Positions 46,580 to 53,852 of a stretch of 64,000 nucleotides of DNA are shown piece after piece; positions within the stretch are counted from its first letter, which is position 1; each line of letters opens with the position of its first letter. Origin of the DNA: Flavobacterium tistrianum. GTDB taxonomy: Bacteria > Bacteroidota > Bacteroidia > Flavobacteriales > Flavobacteriaceae. The notes below the pieces were generated by a model. It was not told where the DNA came from and ran no database searches. It saw nothing but the letters and a program-made list of their open reading frames with translations. The stretch covers positions 310,001-374,000 of the forward strand of contig NZ_QJRH01000071.1 of assembly GCF_003254545.1 (NCBI RefSeq), in the 5' to 3' direction. The position numbers and the translations under genes were made by a program.

Positions 46580-47203
46580 ATGATAGATTTTTTTTTAGAA
46601 AGTTATAAGAACGCACCGCTATGGCATATTGCTTTGGAGTTTCTGGTATTTGTCTGTGGAATTTTAAGCGTTTGGTTTGCTAAAAAAGAAAATATTTGGG
46701 TGTATCCAACAGGATTAATTGCGACGGCAATATCTGTATATCTGCTTTATGTTGCAGGTTATATCGGCGATATGATCATAAACGCTTATTTTTCAATAAT
46801 GAGTATTTATGGCTGGTATGTCTGGGCAAAAGGCGGAACGGCAGATGATAATCTGCCAATTACACGTACAAGTTTTAGTGAAAAAATAATCGGAATCTTA
46901 CTGTTTATTGTCACTGTTTTTGTAGTTTTCGGCATTTATAAATATTTTGATTACAAAATACATCCAGACAATTATGTTGATATGATTTCGTCAGGAATAT
47001 TTTTTGCAGGAATGTGGTACATGGCCAGAAAAAAAATAGAAAACTGGACACTTTGGATTATTGGTGATATTATTGTTGTGCCTCTCTACGCTTATCGTGG
47101 CTTAGGAATGTTGTCGCTTCAATACATAATTTTTACAATTTTGGCTATTTCAGCTTATTTAGAATGGAGAAAGATCTTAAACAGCAAAAAACAAATATCA
47201 TAA
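46580..47203 (+). CDS. pnuC: PnuC family vitamin-nucleoside transporter
   Basis: The 207-residue protein has about six or seven hydrophobic helices and the PnuC motifs WVYPTGLIATAISVY, IMSIYGWYVWAKGG and WIIGDIIVVPLYAYRG. PnuC proteins move nicotinamide riboside (PnuC), thiamin (PnuT) or riboflavin by facilitated diffusion with trapping by a kinase. The next gene overlaps by 40 bp and has a NadR-like kinase domain, favouring nicotinamide riboside. A TPP-controlled receptor downstream at 49999 leaves thiamin possible. Substrate cannot be decided by eye. Confidence 0.9.
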   Translation: MIDFFLESYKNAPLWHIALEFLVFVCGILSVWFAKKENIWVYPTGLIATAISVYLLYVAGYIGDMIINAYFSIMSIYGWYVWAKGGTADDNLPITRTSFSEKIIGILLFIVTVFVVFGIYKYFDYKIHPDNYVDMISSGIFFAGMWYMARKKIENWTLWIIGDIIVVPLYAYRGLGMLSLQYIIFTILAISAYLEWRKILNSKKQIS

Positions 47204-49278
47204 AAATTGCTTTGTTTGGACCTGAAAGTACAGGAAAAACAACCTTAGCAAAACAGCTTGCAGATTACTACGAAACCGAATGGGTTCCTGAGTTTGCACG
47301 CGATTATCTGCAAGAAAAATGGGAGGAGAATAAGCATATTTGTGTAGCGGATGATATGATGCCAATTGCTTATGGTCAGACTGCATTGGAAAATGAAAAA
47401 TTGGCTAGTGCAAATAAATACTTGTTTTGTGATACCAATTTGATGGTAACCAAAGTGTTTTCTGAGATGTATTACGGTTTTTGTGACCCGCTTTTAAATG
47501 AAGCAGCATTAAAACATGAATATGATTTGTTTTTCCTTACAGATATTGATGTTCCTTGGGAGAAAGACGATATTCGCGATACTCCAGAAGGAAGAGAAAC
47601 CATATTTTCTGTTTTTAAACAAACACTAATAGATACAAAAAAGCCTTTTATAACATTATCAGGAGACAAAGAAACACGTTTGGCAAAGGCAACAGCTATT
47701 ATTGATGATTTGACTTTAGCTAAAGAGCATGATTTTTCTTCTAATGATTTTGTCCAGATATATAATAGAGGAATATCTTTTGAGACTATTTTAAAACAAT
47801 TAAAAAGTTTTAAAAAGGGAATTGCAAAAAGCGATTTAATTAGACCCGCTACAATCAACGATGGGATTTTGAGTTTGTCAGATGAAGAATTCCAACAGAA
47901 AGCGTTATTTTTTGATCAGCAGAAGGACAAATTTAAAATTAAAAAATTTGTTCCAGCATCAGGCGCGGCAACAAGAATGTACAAATTCTTAACGGCATTT
48001 CTGAATGATTTTGATATTACAAGAGAAACAATAAACGCTTACATCAACAGAAAAAATGATAAAGAACTTGCCATTTTTATCGTTGGTATGGAGAAGTTTC
48101 CTTTCTTTGAAACGGTAGACAAAAAATTAAGAGAAATTTATCCTGAATTTGAGACTTTAGAAAGAGATTATAAAAATTACTATTTTATAAAACTACTGTT
48201 GTCTTCAGATTATTATAATTCAGCAAATAAACCCAAAGCTGTTTTGCCATTTCATCAATATGATACTCATATCGCCAACCCGATTGAAGAACATTTGAAT
48301 GAATGTGTTCATTATGCGTCATCAAAAAATGTATCTAATTTGCATTTTACAGTCTCAGAAATACATCAAAACTTGTTTGAAATAGCAGTTGATGAAGTTA
48401 AAGACAAAATTGAAAAACCTTCAGGTATTAAGATAGATATCGGATATTCTTATCAAAGCAAAAGCACAGATTCTATTACAATAGATGAAAAAAATAAACT
48501 AGTAAAAGATAAAAATGACAATTTAGTTTTCAGACCGGGCGGACATGGCGCTTTGATTGAAAATTTAAATAATCTGGATGCAGATGTAATCTTTATTAAA
48601 AACATAGATAATGTAATCCAGAATCACATTGATCAAATTACATTGTACAAGAAAGCTTTGGCAGGTGTTTTGGTAGAGATGCAGCAAAAAGTTTTTGAAT
48701 ATTTAAGATTAATTGATCAAGAGAAAATTAAAGAAGATAATATTGAAGAGATACTTCTTTTTTTAGAAAAGGGCTTTAGTGTTGAAATGACTGCGGATTT
48801 CAATAAATTTACTTTTGAAAACAAAATAAGCAAGCTAAAAGAACTTTTAGGTAGACCAATTCGTATTTGCGGAATGGTTAAAAATGAAGGAGAGCCAGGC
48901 GGAGGCCCTTTTTGGGTTATGAATAAAAAAGGAATAAAATCACTTCAGATTGTAGAGACTTCCCAAGTTGATTTAGAAGATAAAAAACAAAAGAAGATTT
49001 TAGCCGAGGCAACACATTTTAATCCAGTAGATTTGGTTTGTGGCATAAAAAATTATAAAAACGAAAAGTTTAATCTACTACAATATGTAGATCATGAAGC
49101 TGGATTTATTGTAGAAAAAAGCCTTGAAGGAAAATCAGTCAAAAATTACGAATTGCCAGGTTTATGGAATGGATCAATGGCCAATTGGTTAACCGTTTTT
49201 GTAGCTGTTCCTTTGATTACTTTTAATCCAGTAAAGACTGTAAACGATTTGTTGAAAGCAGCACATCAGCCACAATAA
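47164..49278 (+). CDS. NadR-like P-loop kinase fused to DUF4301
   Basis: The 704-residue protein has an N-terminal NadR-type nucleoside kinase domain (about 12-185) with the P-loop GPESTGKTT at 19-27, VPEFARDYL and DTNLMVTKVF. The rest (about 200-700) is a DUF4301 domain: PASGAATRMYKFL, DVIFIKNIDN, ICGMVKNEGEPGGGPFWV. Family kinases phosphorylate nicotinamide riboside; DUF4301 resembles nucleotidyl-/sugar-phosphate transferase folds but its reaction is not known to me. The start overlaps pnuC by 40 bp, which suits uptake coupled to phosphorylation. DUF4301 proteins commonly stand alone, so the fusion is of interest. Confidence 0.85.
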   Translation: MEKDLKQQKTNIIKIALFGPESTGKTTLAKQLADYYETEWVPEFARDYLQEKWEENKHICVADDMMPIAYGQTALENEKLASANKYLFCDTNLMVTKVFSEMYYGFCDPLLNEAALKHEYDLFFLTDIDVPWEKDDIRDTPEGRETIFSVFKQTLIDTKKPFITLSGDKETRLAKATAIIDDLTLAKEHDFSSNDFVQIYNRGISFETILKQLKSFKKGIAKSDLIRPATINDGILSLSDEEFQQKALFFDQQKDKFKIKKFVPASGAATRMYKFLTAFLNDFDITRETINAYINRKNDKELAIFIVGMEKFPFFETVDKKLREIYPEFETLERDYKNYYFIKLLLSSDYYNSANKPKAVLPFHQYDTHIANPIEEHLNECVHYASSKNVSNLHFTVSEIHQNLFEIAVDEVKDKIEKPSGIKIDIGYSYQSKSTDSITIDEKNKLVKDKNDNLVFRPGGHGALIENLNNLDADVIFIKNIDNVIQNHIDQITLYKKALAGVLVEMQQKVFEYLRLIDQEKIKEDNIEEILLFLEKGFSVEMTADFNKFTFENKISKLKELLGRPIRICGMVKNEGEPGGGPFWVMNKKGIKSLQIVETSQVDLEDKKQKKILAEATHFNPVDLVCGIKNYKNEKFNLLQYVDHEAGFIVEKSLEGKSVKNYELPGLWNGSMANWLTVFVAVPLITFNPVKTVNDLLKAAHQPQ

Positions 49279-49279
49279 T

Positions 49280-49684
49280 ATGAATTCAGAAAAAATTATA
49301 TCAGAATTAAACTTTAAAGCCGTTCGTAGTAGTGGATCGGGCGGACAAAACGTGAACAAAGTTTCGTCTAAAGTAGTTTTGAATTTTGATCTGAATGCTT
49401 CACAAGCTCTATCTGATGAAGAGAAATTACTATTGCAAGAAAATATTTCAGCAAGATTAACTTCTGAAAATATCTTGATTTTAAACTGCGACGAAGACCG
49501 TAGTCAGCTTAAAAACAAAGAAATTGTAACCAAACGATTTCTGGAAATCATAAAAAAAGGATTATTTGTTCCAAAAGTAAGAAAGGCTACAAAAGTCCCA
49601 AAAGCTGTGATTAAGAAAAGAATCAAAGACAAAAAGAATATTTCAGACTTGAAGCAATCAAGAAGAAAACCGAATATAGAGTAA
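49280..49684 (+). CDS. arfB: Alternative ribosome-rescue peptidyl-tRNA hydrolase ArfB (YaeJ)
   Basis: The 134-residue protein has the GGQ motif at 21-23 (SSGSGGQNVNKVSSKV), which hydrolyses peptidyl-tRNA on stalled ribosomes, and a basic C-terminal tail (KVPKAVIKKRIKDKKNISDLK) that enters the empty mRNA channel. It lacks codon-recognition domains, so it is ArfB rather than RF1/RF2. It starts 1 bp after the DUF4301 gene stop. Confidence 0.93.
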   Translation: MNSEKIISELNFKAVRSSGSGGQNVNKVSSKVVLNFDLNASQALSDEEKLLLQENISARLTSENILILNCDEDRSQLKNKEIVTKRFLEIIKKGLFVPKVRKATKVPKAVIKKRIKDKKNISDLKQSRRKPNIE

Positions 49685-49697
49685 AATTCCAATTTAT

Positions 49698-49744
49698 AAA
49701 TTCCAAATTCCAACAACTAAGGTTAACGTTGGAATTTGGAATTT
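49698..49744 (+). terminator. Hairpin terminator after arfB (TTCCAAATTCCA type)
   Basis: The perfect 17-bp arms 49698-49714 and 49728-49744 end in a T-rich run. This is the second copy of the hairpin found after gldJ. Confidence 0.8.
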
Positions 49745-49790
49745 TAATTTTCAATCTAGCTGAATTTTTTGGAATTTGAAATTTTCAATA

Positions 49791-49820
49791 TTGAAATTTA
49801 ACTTTTTAACATTACATTTG
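49791..49820 (+). promoter_or_regulatory. Promoter of the TPP-controlled receptor transcript
   Basis: TTG at 49791-49793 and TACATTTG at 49813-49820 are 19 nt apart, a full match to the Bacteroidota -33/-7 layout. The riboswitch begins just after it. Confidence 0.75.
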
Positions 49821-49826
49821 CACTGT

Positions 49827-49910
49827 CTCAAAGGGGTGCTCCAAATAACGAGCTGAGATCATACCCAAAGAACCTGAGCGAGTAATGTTGCTAAGGGAAA
49901 ACGACACTAT
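49827..49910 (+). ncRNA. TPP (THI-box) riboswitch
   Basis: The conserved core is present: AGGGGTGCTCC, then CGAGCTGAGATCATACCC, then GAACCTGAGCGAGTAATGTTGC and AAGGGAA. It binds thiamin diphosphate. It lies about 90 nt before the receptor ATG, with a small hairpin ATTCGTA/TACGAAT (49981-49987 and 49994-50000) reaching into the start codon, which suggests control of translation. Apart from terminator, promoter and riboswitch the 314-bp gap holds nothing else. Confidence 0.95.
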
Positions 49911-49998
49911 CGAGCGTGCACACTTTATTTTGTCGTGAAACACATTTATTAATTTTAACAAAAGAATAATTCCCCCTTTTATTCGTAATCCTTTACGA

Positions 49999-52182
49999 AT
50001 GAAAACTTTATTTAAAGGTACAAAGGTACAAAGGTACAAAGGTTCAAAGCTGACCCAAAAGTCGTCTATTTTCTTTCTTTCTTCTTTTTTCTTTACACTA
50101 TTATCTTATGCTCAGCAACATCCAAAAGATTCTACAAAAGTAAATTCTCTAGATGAGGTTTTAGTTTCTGCTATTCGTGTTACTTCTAAGACTCCGGTGA
50201 GTTTTAGCAATATGGATAAAAAAGAAATTAAGTATAGAAATCTAGGTCAAGATATTCCTGTTCTGATGAATTACATGCCTTCGGTAGTAACCACTTCAGA
50301 TGCAGGAAATGGTGTTGGTTATACAGGAATTAGAGTTCGTGGAAGCGATGCTACTCGTGTCAACGTAACTATAAATGGAATTCCGTACAATGATGCAGAA
50401 AGCCAAGGAACGTTTTGGGTAAATATGCCTGATTTTGCTTCTTCTGTAGAAAGTCTTCAATTACAGCGAGGAGTTGGAACATCAACAAATGGGGCAGGAG
50501 CTTTTGGAGCTAGTTTGAATTTATTGACTGATAGTTATGCTAGAAAAGCAACAGGTGAAATCTCAAGTTCTGCAGGATCATTCAATACATTTAAAAATAC
50601 TGTAAAATTTAGTACTGGTTTACTAAATGATCATTTTGAAATTGCTGGACGTTTGTCTACAATAAAAACACACGGCTATATTGATCGCGGAAGTGCAGAT
50701 CTAAAATCATATTTCTTGCAGGGAACTTATGTAGGCAAAACAACTTTAATTAAAGCATTGGTTTTTGGAGGAACTGAAAAAACCTACCAATCTTGGAACG
50801 GAATTGATGCAGAAACTCTTAACACAAATCGTACTTTTAATTCTGCAGGAATGTACACAGATGATGCAGGAAATGTTCATTTTTATGATAACGAAACCGA
50901 TAATTATAATCAAGACCATTATCAATTGCACTGGAGCGAATCGATTTCTGATAAATGGAGTACAAACTTAGCATTTCATTATACTAAAGGGAAAGGGTAT
51001 TACGAAAATTATAAAGAAGATGAACCTGTTGCTGGTTATGGACCAATTCAGCCAACAAAAACGGTTGATGATGGCAACGGAAATTTAATTCCAGTAACCG
51101 ATTTGATTCGTCAAAAATGGCTGGATAATGATTTCTACGGAACTACTTTTTCTGCTAAATATGTGACTGAAAAACTAAATATTATTTTAGGCGGAGGCTG
51201 GAATAAATATGAAGGGGATCATTTCGGAAAAGTAATTTGGTCGCAATACTCTGATCAATCAGCATTAGGAGCTCATTACTATGATGATTATTCGTCAAAA
51301 ACGGATGGTAATGTTTTCGCGAAAGCAAATTATCAATTCACAGAAAAATTAAGCTTTTATGGAGATTTGCAATATAGAAATGTGAAGTATAAAGCCAATA
51401 GTGCAGAAACTGGTTTGGTAGATGATAATTTCAATTTCTTTAATCCGAAAGCAGGTTTGAATTATGCTTTCAACGAAAAAAACACTTTGTATTTCTCTTA
51501 CGCACGAGCAAATCGTGAGCCAAATAGAACAGATTATGAAGGCGGAAATGTAAAACCAGAAAAATTGAATGATTTTGAATTAGGTTGGAGATTCAATTCA
51601 GAGAAATTCCAATTGAATTCTAATGTGTATTACATGGCATACAAAGACCAGTTGATTTTAACTGGAAGATTGGATGATGTTGGAAATCCTATTCGAGCAA
51701 ATACTGAAAAAAGTTACCGTTTAGGTTTTGAATTTGATGCGACGATTGCGCTTTCTGAGAAATTTACTTTAAGACCAAACTTTACTTTAAGCAGCAACAA
51801 AAATGTGGATTTGGCTGTTGATGGAGAATATTACGGAACAACCAAAATTGCGTATTCTCCAGAAGTAATTGCAGGAAACGTTATTGTGTATAAACCAATG
51901 GAGAGATTGTATCTTTCATTATTGCAAAAATATGTTGGAGAGCAATACATGAACAATATTGAACTTCCAGCGGCAAAATTGGCAGATTACTTTGTAAATG
52001 ATTTTAATGCATCATACGAAATAAAGCCAAAAACAATTTTCCAATCGATAACAATTACGGCTTTGGTAAATAACATTTTCGATAAAAAATATGTTTCAAA
52101 CGGAGCAATGTGGGATGTTTATCCGTACTATTATCCGCAAGCGGGAACAAATTTCTTAATTGGTTTGAGTTTGAAATTCTAA
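49999..52182 (+). CDS. TonB-dependent receptor under TPP riboswitch (probable thiamin uptake)
   Basis: The 727-residue protein has a signal peptide after an unusual basic N-terminus (hydrophobic core SSIFFLSSFFFTLLSYAQ), a plug domain (GYTGIRVRGSDATRVNVTINGIPYN in part; LQLQRGVGTSTNGAGAFGA) and a beta-barrel ending GLSLKF. Such receptors behind THI boxes in Bacteroidota are thought to import thiamin or its derivatives; that is family knowledge. No alternative Met lies between the 8-bp repeat tract (50014-50049) and the mature protein, so the tract must be translated. Confidence 0.92.
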   Translation: MKTLFKGTKVQRYKGSKLTQKSSIFFLSSFFFTLLSYAQQHPKDSTKVNSLDEVLVSAIRVTSKTPVSFSNMDKKEIKYRNLGQDIPVLMNYMPSVVTTSDAGNGVGYTGIRVRGSDATRVNVTINGIPYNDAESQGTFWVNMPDFASSVESLQLQRGVGTSTNGAGAFGASLNLLTDSYARKATGEISSSAGSFNTFKNTVKFSTGLLNDHFEIAGRLSTIKTHGYIDRGSADLKSYFLQGTYVGKTTLIKALVFGGTEKTYQSWNGIDAETLNTNRTFNSAGMYTDDAGNVHFYDNETDNYNQDHYQLHWSESISDKWSTNLAFHYTKGKGYYENYKEDEPVAGYGPIQPTKTVDDGNGNLIPVTDLIRQKWLDNDFYGTTFSAKYVTEKLNIILGGGWNKYEGDHFGKVIWSQYSDQSALGAHYYDDYSSKTDGNVFAKANYQFTEKLSFYGDLQYRNVKYKANSAETGLVDDNFNFFNPKAGLNYAFNEKNTLYFSYARANREPNRTDYEGGNVKPEKLNDFELGWRFNSEKFQLNSNVYYMAYKDQLILTGRLDDVGNPIRANTEKSYRLGFEFDATIALSEKFTLRPNFTLSSNKNVDLAVDGEYYGTTKIAYSPEVIAGNVIVYKPMERLYLSLLQKYVGEQYMNNIELPAAKLADYFVNDFNASYEIKPKTIFQSITITALVNNIFDKKYVSNGAMWDVYPYYYPQAGTNFLIGLSLKF
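50014..50049 (+). repeat. 8-bp tandem repeat inside the start of the TonB receptor gene
   Basis: The unit AAAGGTAC occurs three times exactly (50014, 50022, 50030), then AAAGGTTC and a partial copy. Eight is not a multiple of three, so gain or loss of a unit would shift the reading frame after codon 5. Confidence 0.9.
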
Positions 52183-52196
52183 TGAAGCTAAGACAC

Positions 52197-52233
52197 AAAA
52201 AAAGCCTGAAACTACTTACTTTCAGGCTTTTTT
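52197..52233. terminator. Bidirectional terminator between the receptor and the Rieske-like gene
   Basis: AAAAAAGCCTGAAA pairs with TTTCAGGCTTTTTT around an 8-nt loop, with A- and T-runs on the two sides. Confidence 0.93.
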
Positions 52234-52237
52234 GTTG

Positions 52238-52654
52238 TTAATTATATACGTGAATTACGGTTCCAGAAGATTCGACACGATATTGTTTCATCGGATATTC
52301 TTTTCCGCCAAGTCCTGTAAATAAATTATATTGGGTTTTGTCACAAGAACAAACAGCATAAATTCCGTCAATTGTCATTGCAGTACAAGAAGTTAAAGCT
52401 TGGTTTGGACAAGCTGCATCAAAAGCAGTATAAGTTCCTTCTCCAGTTTTCATTACAATAATTCCTTTTGCACCATAATTGGCAACATAAACAGGATTAC
52501 TAGGATACAGTAATTTGTTATAAGTAGGAAGATTAGTGTCGAGATACGCGTTTATCGAGTAGTTCGGGATATACGGATTATTATTACTTCTATTATTGTC
52601 GCTGCAAGCGAATAAAACTGCAGTAAATGCGATAAAGAACCAGATTTTTTTCAT
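52238..52654 (-). CDS. Lipoprotein with Rieske-like fold lacking the cluster His ligands
   Basis: The 138-residue protein has a lipoprotein signal (AVLFACSDN) and a sequence that follows the Rieske pattern: AACPNQ where CxH is expected and VCSCDKTQYNLFTG where CxxH is expected. The two His ligands are replaced by Asn and Asp, so it should not hold a normal 2Fe-2S Rieske cluster. The remaining Cys (in ACPN, SCTA and CSC) could form disulfides. Its place in the envelope is inferred from the signal; function unknown. Confidence 0.7.
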   Translation of the reverse strand: MKKIWFFIAFTAVLFACSDNNRSNNNPYIPNYSINAYLDTNLPTYNKLLYPSNPVYVANYGAKGIIVMKTGEGTYTAFDAACPNQALTSCTAMTIDGIYAVCSCDKTQYNLFTGLGGKEYPMKQYRVESSGTVIHVYN

Positions 52655-52749
52655 TATTTGAATAAGAATTAGTTAAAACAAAAATAATTTATTTAGATTT
52701 GAAATCTATATATGATTAACATATAATTATGTACTATTAAAAATTATAG

Positions 52750-52757
52750 TATATTTG
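52750..52757 (+). promoter_or_regulatory. -7 box of greA
   Basis: TATATTTG matches TAnnTTTG and lies about 57 nt before the greA ATG; transcription should begin near 52763. Confidence 0.6.
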
Positions 52758-52764
52758 TGGTAAG

Positions 52765-52792
52765 AAAATCCCGTCGCGATGGGATTTTTTGT
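52765..52792 (+). terminator. Terminator-like hairpin in the greA leader
   Basis: AAAATCCC (52765-52772) pairs with GGGATTTT (52781-52788), followed by TT and a T-rich stretch, between the promoter box and the gene. It may attenuate or stabilise the greA transcript. Confidence 0.55.
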
Positions 52793-52813
52793 ATTTATAT
52801 AAACGATGAAGTT

Positions 52814-53290
52814 ATGAGTAAAGTATCTTATTATACAGCAGAAGGATTAAAAAAATTAAAAGATGAATTGGAGCATTTAAAAAGTGTAATGCGTCCAAAG
52901 GCATCTCAAGATATTGCAGATGCAAGAGATAAAGGTGATTTGTCTGAAAATGCAGAATATGATGCAGCAAAAGAAGCGCAAGGTTTATTAGAAATGAGAA
53001 TTGCTAAACTTGAAGAAGTATATGCAAATGCAAGATTAATTGACGAATCTCAATTGGATGTTTCTAAAGTTTTGGTTTTATCGAATGTAAAAATCAAAAA
53101 CCAAACTAACGGAATGGAGATGAAATATACGCTTGTTGCAGAAAGCGAAGCAGATTTAAAAACGGGAAAAATCTCTGTAACATCTCCTATTGGGAAAGGT
53201 TTGTTGGGGAAATCTGTTGGAGAAGTAGCAGAAATTACAGTTCCAAATGGAGTTTTGAAATTTGAAATTCTAGAAATCACAAGAGACTAA
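52814..53290 (+). CDS. greA: Transcription elongation factor GreA
   Basis: I start at the ATG at 52814 (MSKVSYYTAEGLKKL), giving 158 residues as usual for GreA; a longer frame from 52757 lies within the promoter. The N-terminal coiled coil carries the acidic tip DARDKGDLSENAEYDAAKE and the C-terminal FKBP-like domain has SPIGKGLLGKSVGEVAEI. GreA helps RNA polymerase cut back-tracked transcripts. It is followed by the HIT gene about 110 bp downstream, with a dispersed repeat arm between. Confidence 0.96.
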   Translation: MSKVSYYTAEGLKKLKDELEHLKSVMRPKASQDIADARDKGDLSENAEYDAAKEAQGLLEMRIAKLEEVYANARLIDESQLDVSKVLVLSNVKIKNQTNGMEMKYTLVAESEADLKTGKISVTSPIGKGLLGKSVGEVAEITVPNGVLKFEILEITRD

Positions 53291-53317
53291 GTCATTGCGA
53301 GGAACGAAGCAATCGCA
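53291..53317 (+). repeat. Single arm of the GTCATTGCGAGGAACGAAGC repeat
   Basis: The sequence matches a repeat common in many bacterial genomes. Its inverted partner is absent here, whereas a paired copy lies at 44300-44372. Short repeats on TTTAACCGTTTAATCG follow up to 53390. Confidence 0.7.
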
Positions 53318-53400
53318 CTATTAAGATTTTTAAAAGTTTAACCGTTTAATCGTTAAATCGGTTAAACAAATAAACAGTTAAACGATTAACCCAAAAAACA

Positions 53401-53790
53401 ATGGCATCAATATTCTCTAAAATAGTAAACGGAGAAATTCCGGCATACAAAATTGCTGAAGACGAAAACTATCTAGCATTTTTAGATGTAAATCCAAACG
53501 CAAAAGGACATACGCTTTGTATTCCGAAACAAGAAATCGATAAGATTTTTGATATGGATGAAGAGTTGTATTTAGGGCTAATGAAATTCTCTAAAAGAAT
53601 TGCTGCAGCTTTAGAAAAAACAGTTCCATGCAAAAGAATCGGAATGGCTGTTGTTGGACTTGAAGTGCCTCACGCACACGTACATTTGATTCCTTTAAAC
53701 GAAATGGACGAAATGCGTTTCATTAATAAAGTTTCGCTTTCTAAAGAAGAATTCGAAGCTCTAACAAAAGATATTCAAGCAAATTTATAA
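53401..53790 (+). CDS. HIT family nucleotide-binding protein
   Basis: The 129-residue protein has the histidine triad HAHVHLIPL near residue 99, preceded by LDVNPNAKGHTLCIPK. HINT-type members hydrolyse adenosine 5'-phosphoramidates and related nucleotides in the cytoplasm. Length is typical. It starts after short tandem repeats and ends before a strong bidirectional terminator. Confidence 0.94.
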   Translation: MASIFSKIVNGEIPAYKIAEDENYLAFLDVNPNAKGHTLCIPKQEIDKIFDMDEELYLGLMKFSKRIAAALEKTVPCKRIGMAVVGLEVPHAHVHLIPLNEMDEMRFINKVSLSKEEFEALTKDIQANL

Positions 53791-53820
53791 GGGTTTCGAC
53801 TTCGCTCAACCTGACAATGT

Positions 53821-53852
53821 AAAGTGCAGTAAAATATTTTTTACTGCACTTT
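53821..53852. terminator. Bidirectional terminator between HIT and histidine kinase genes
   Basis: AAAGTGCAGTAAAA (53821-53834) and TTTTACTGCACTTT (53839-53852) form a perfect 14-bp stem with a 4-nt loop. Confidence 0.92.

Noticed and set aside
52757..52813. N-terminal extension of GreA
   Set aside because: It would begin within the promoter box and translate the leader hairpin; GreA length and sequence fit the ATG at 52814.
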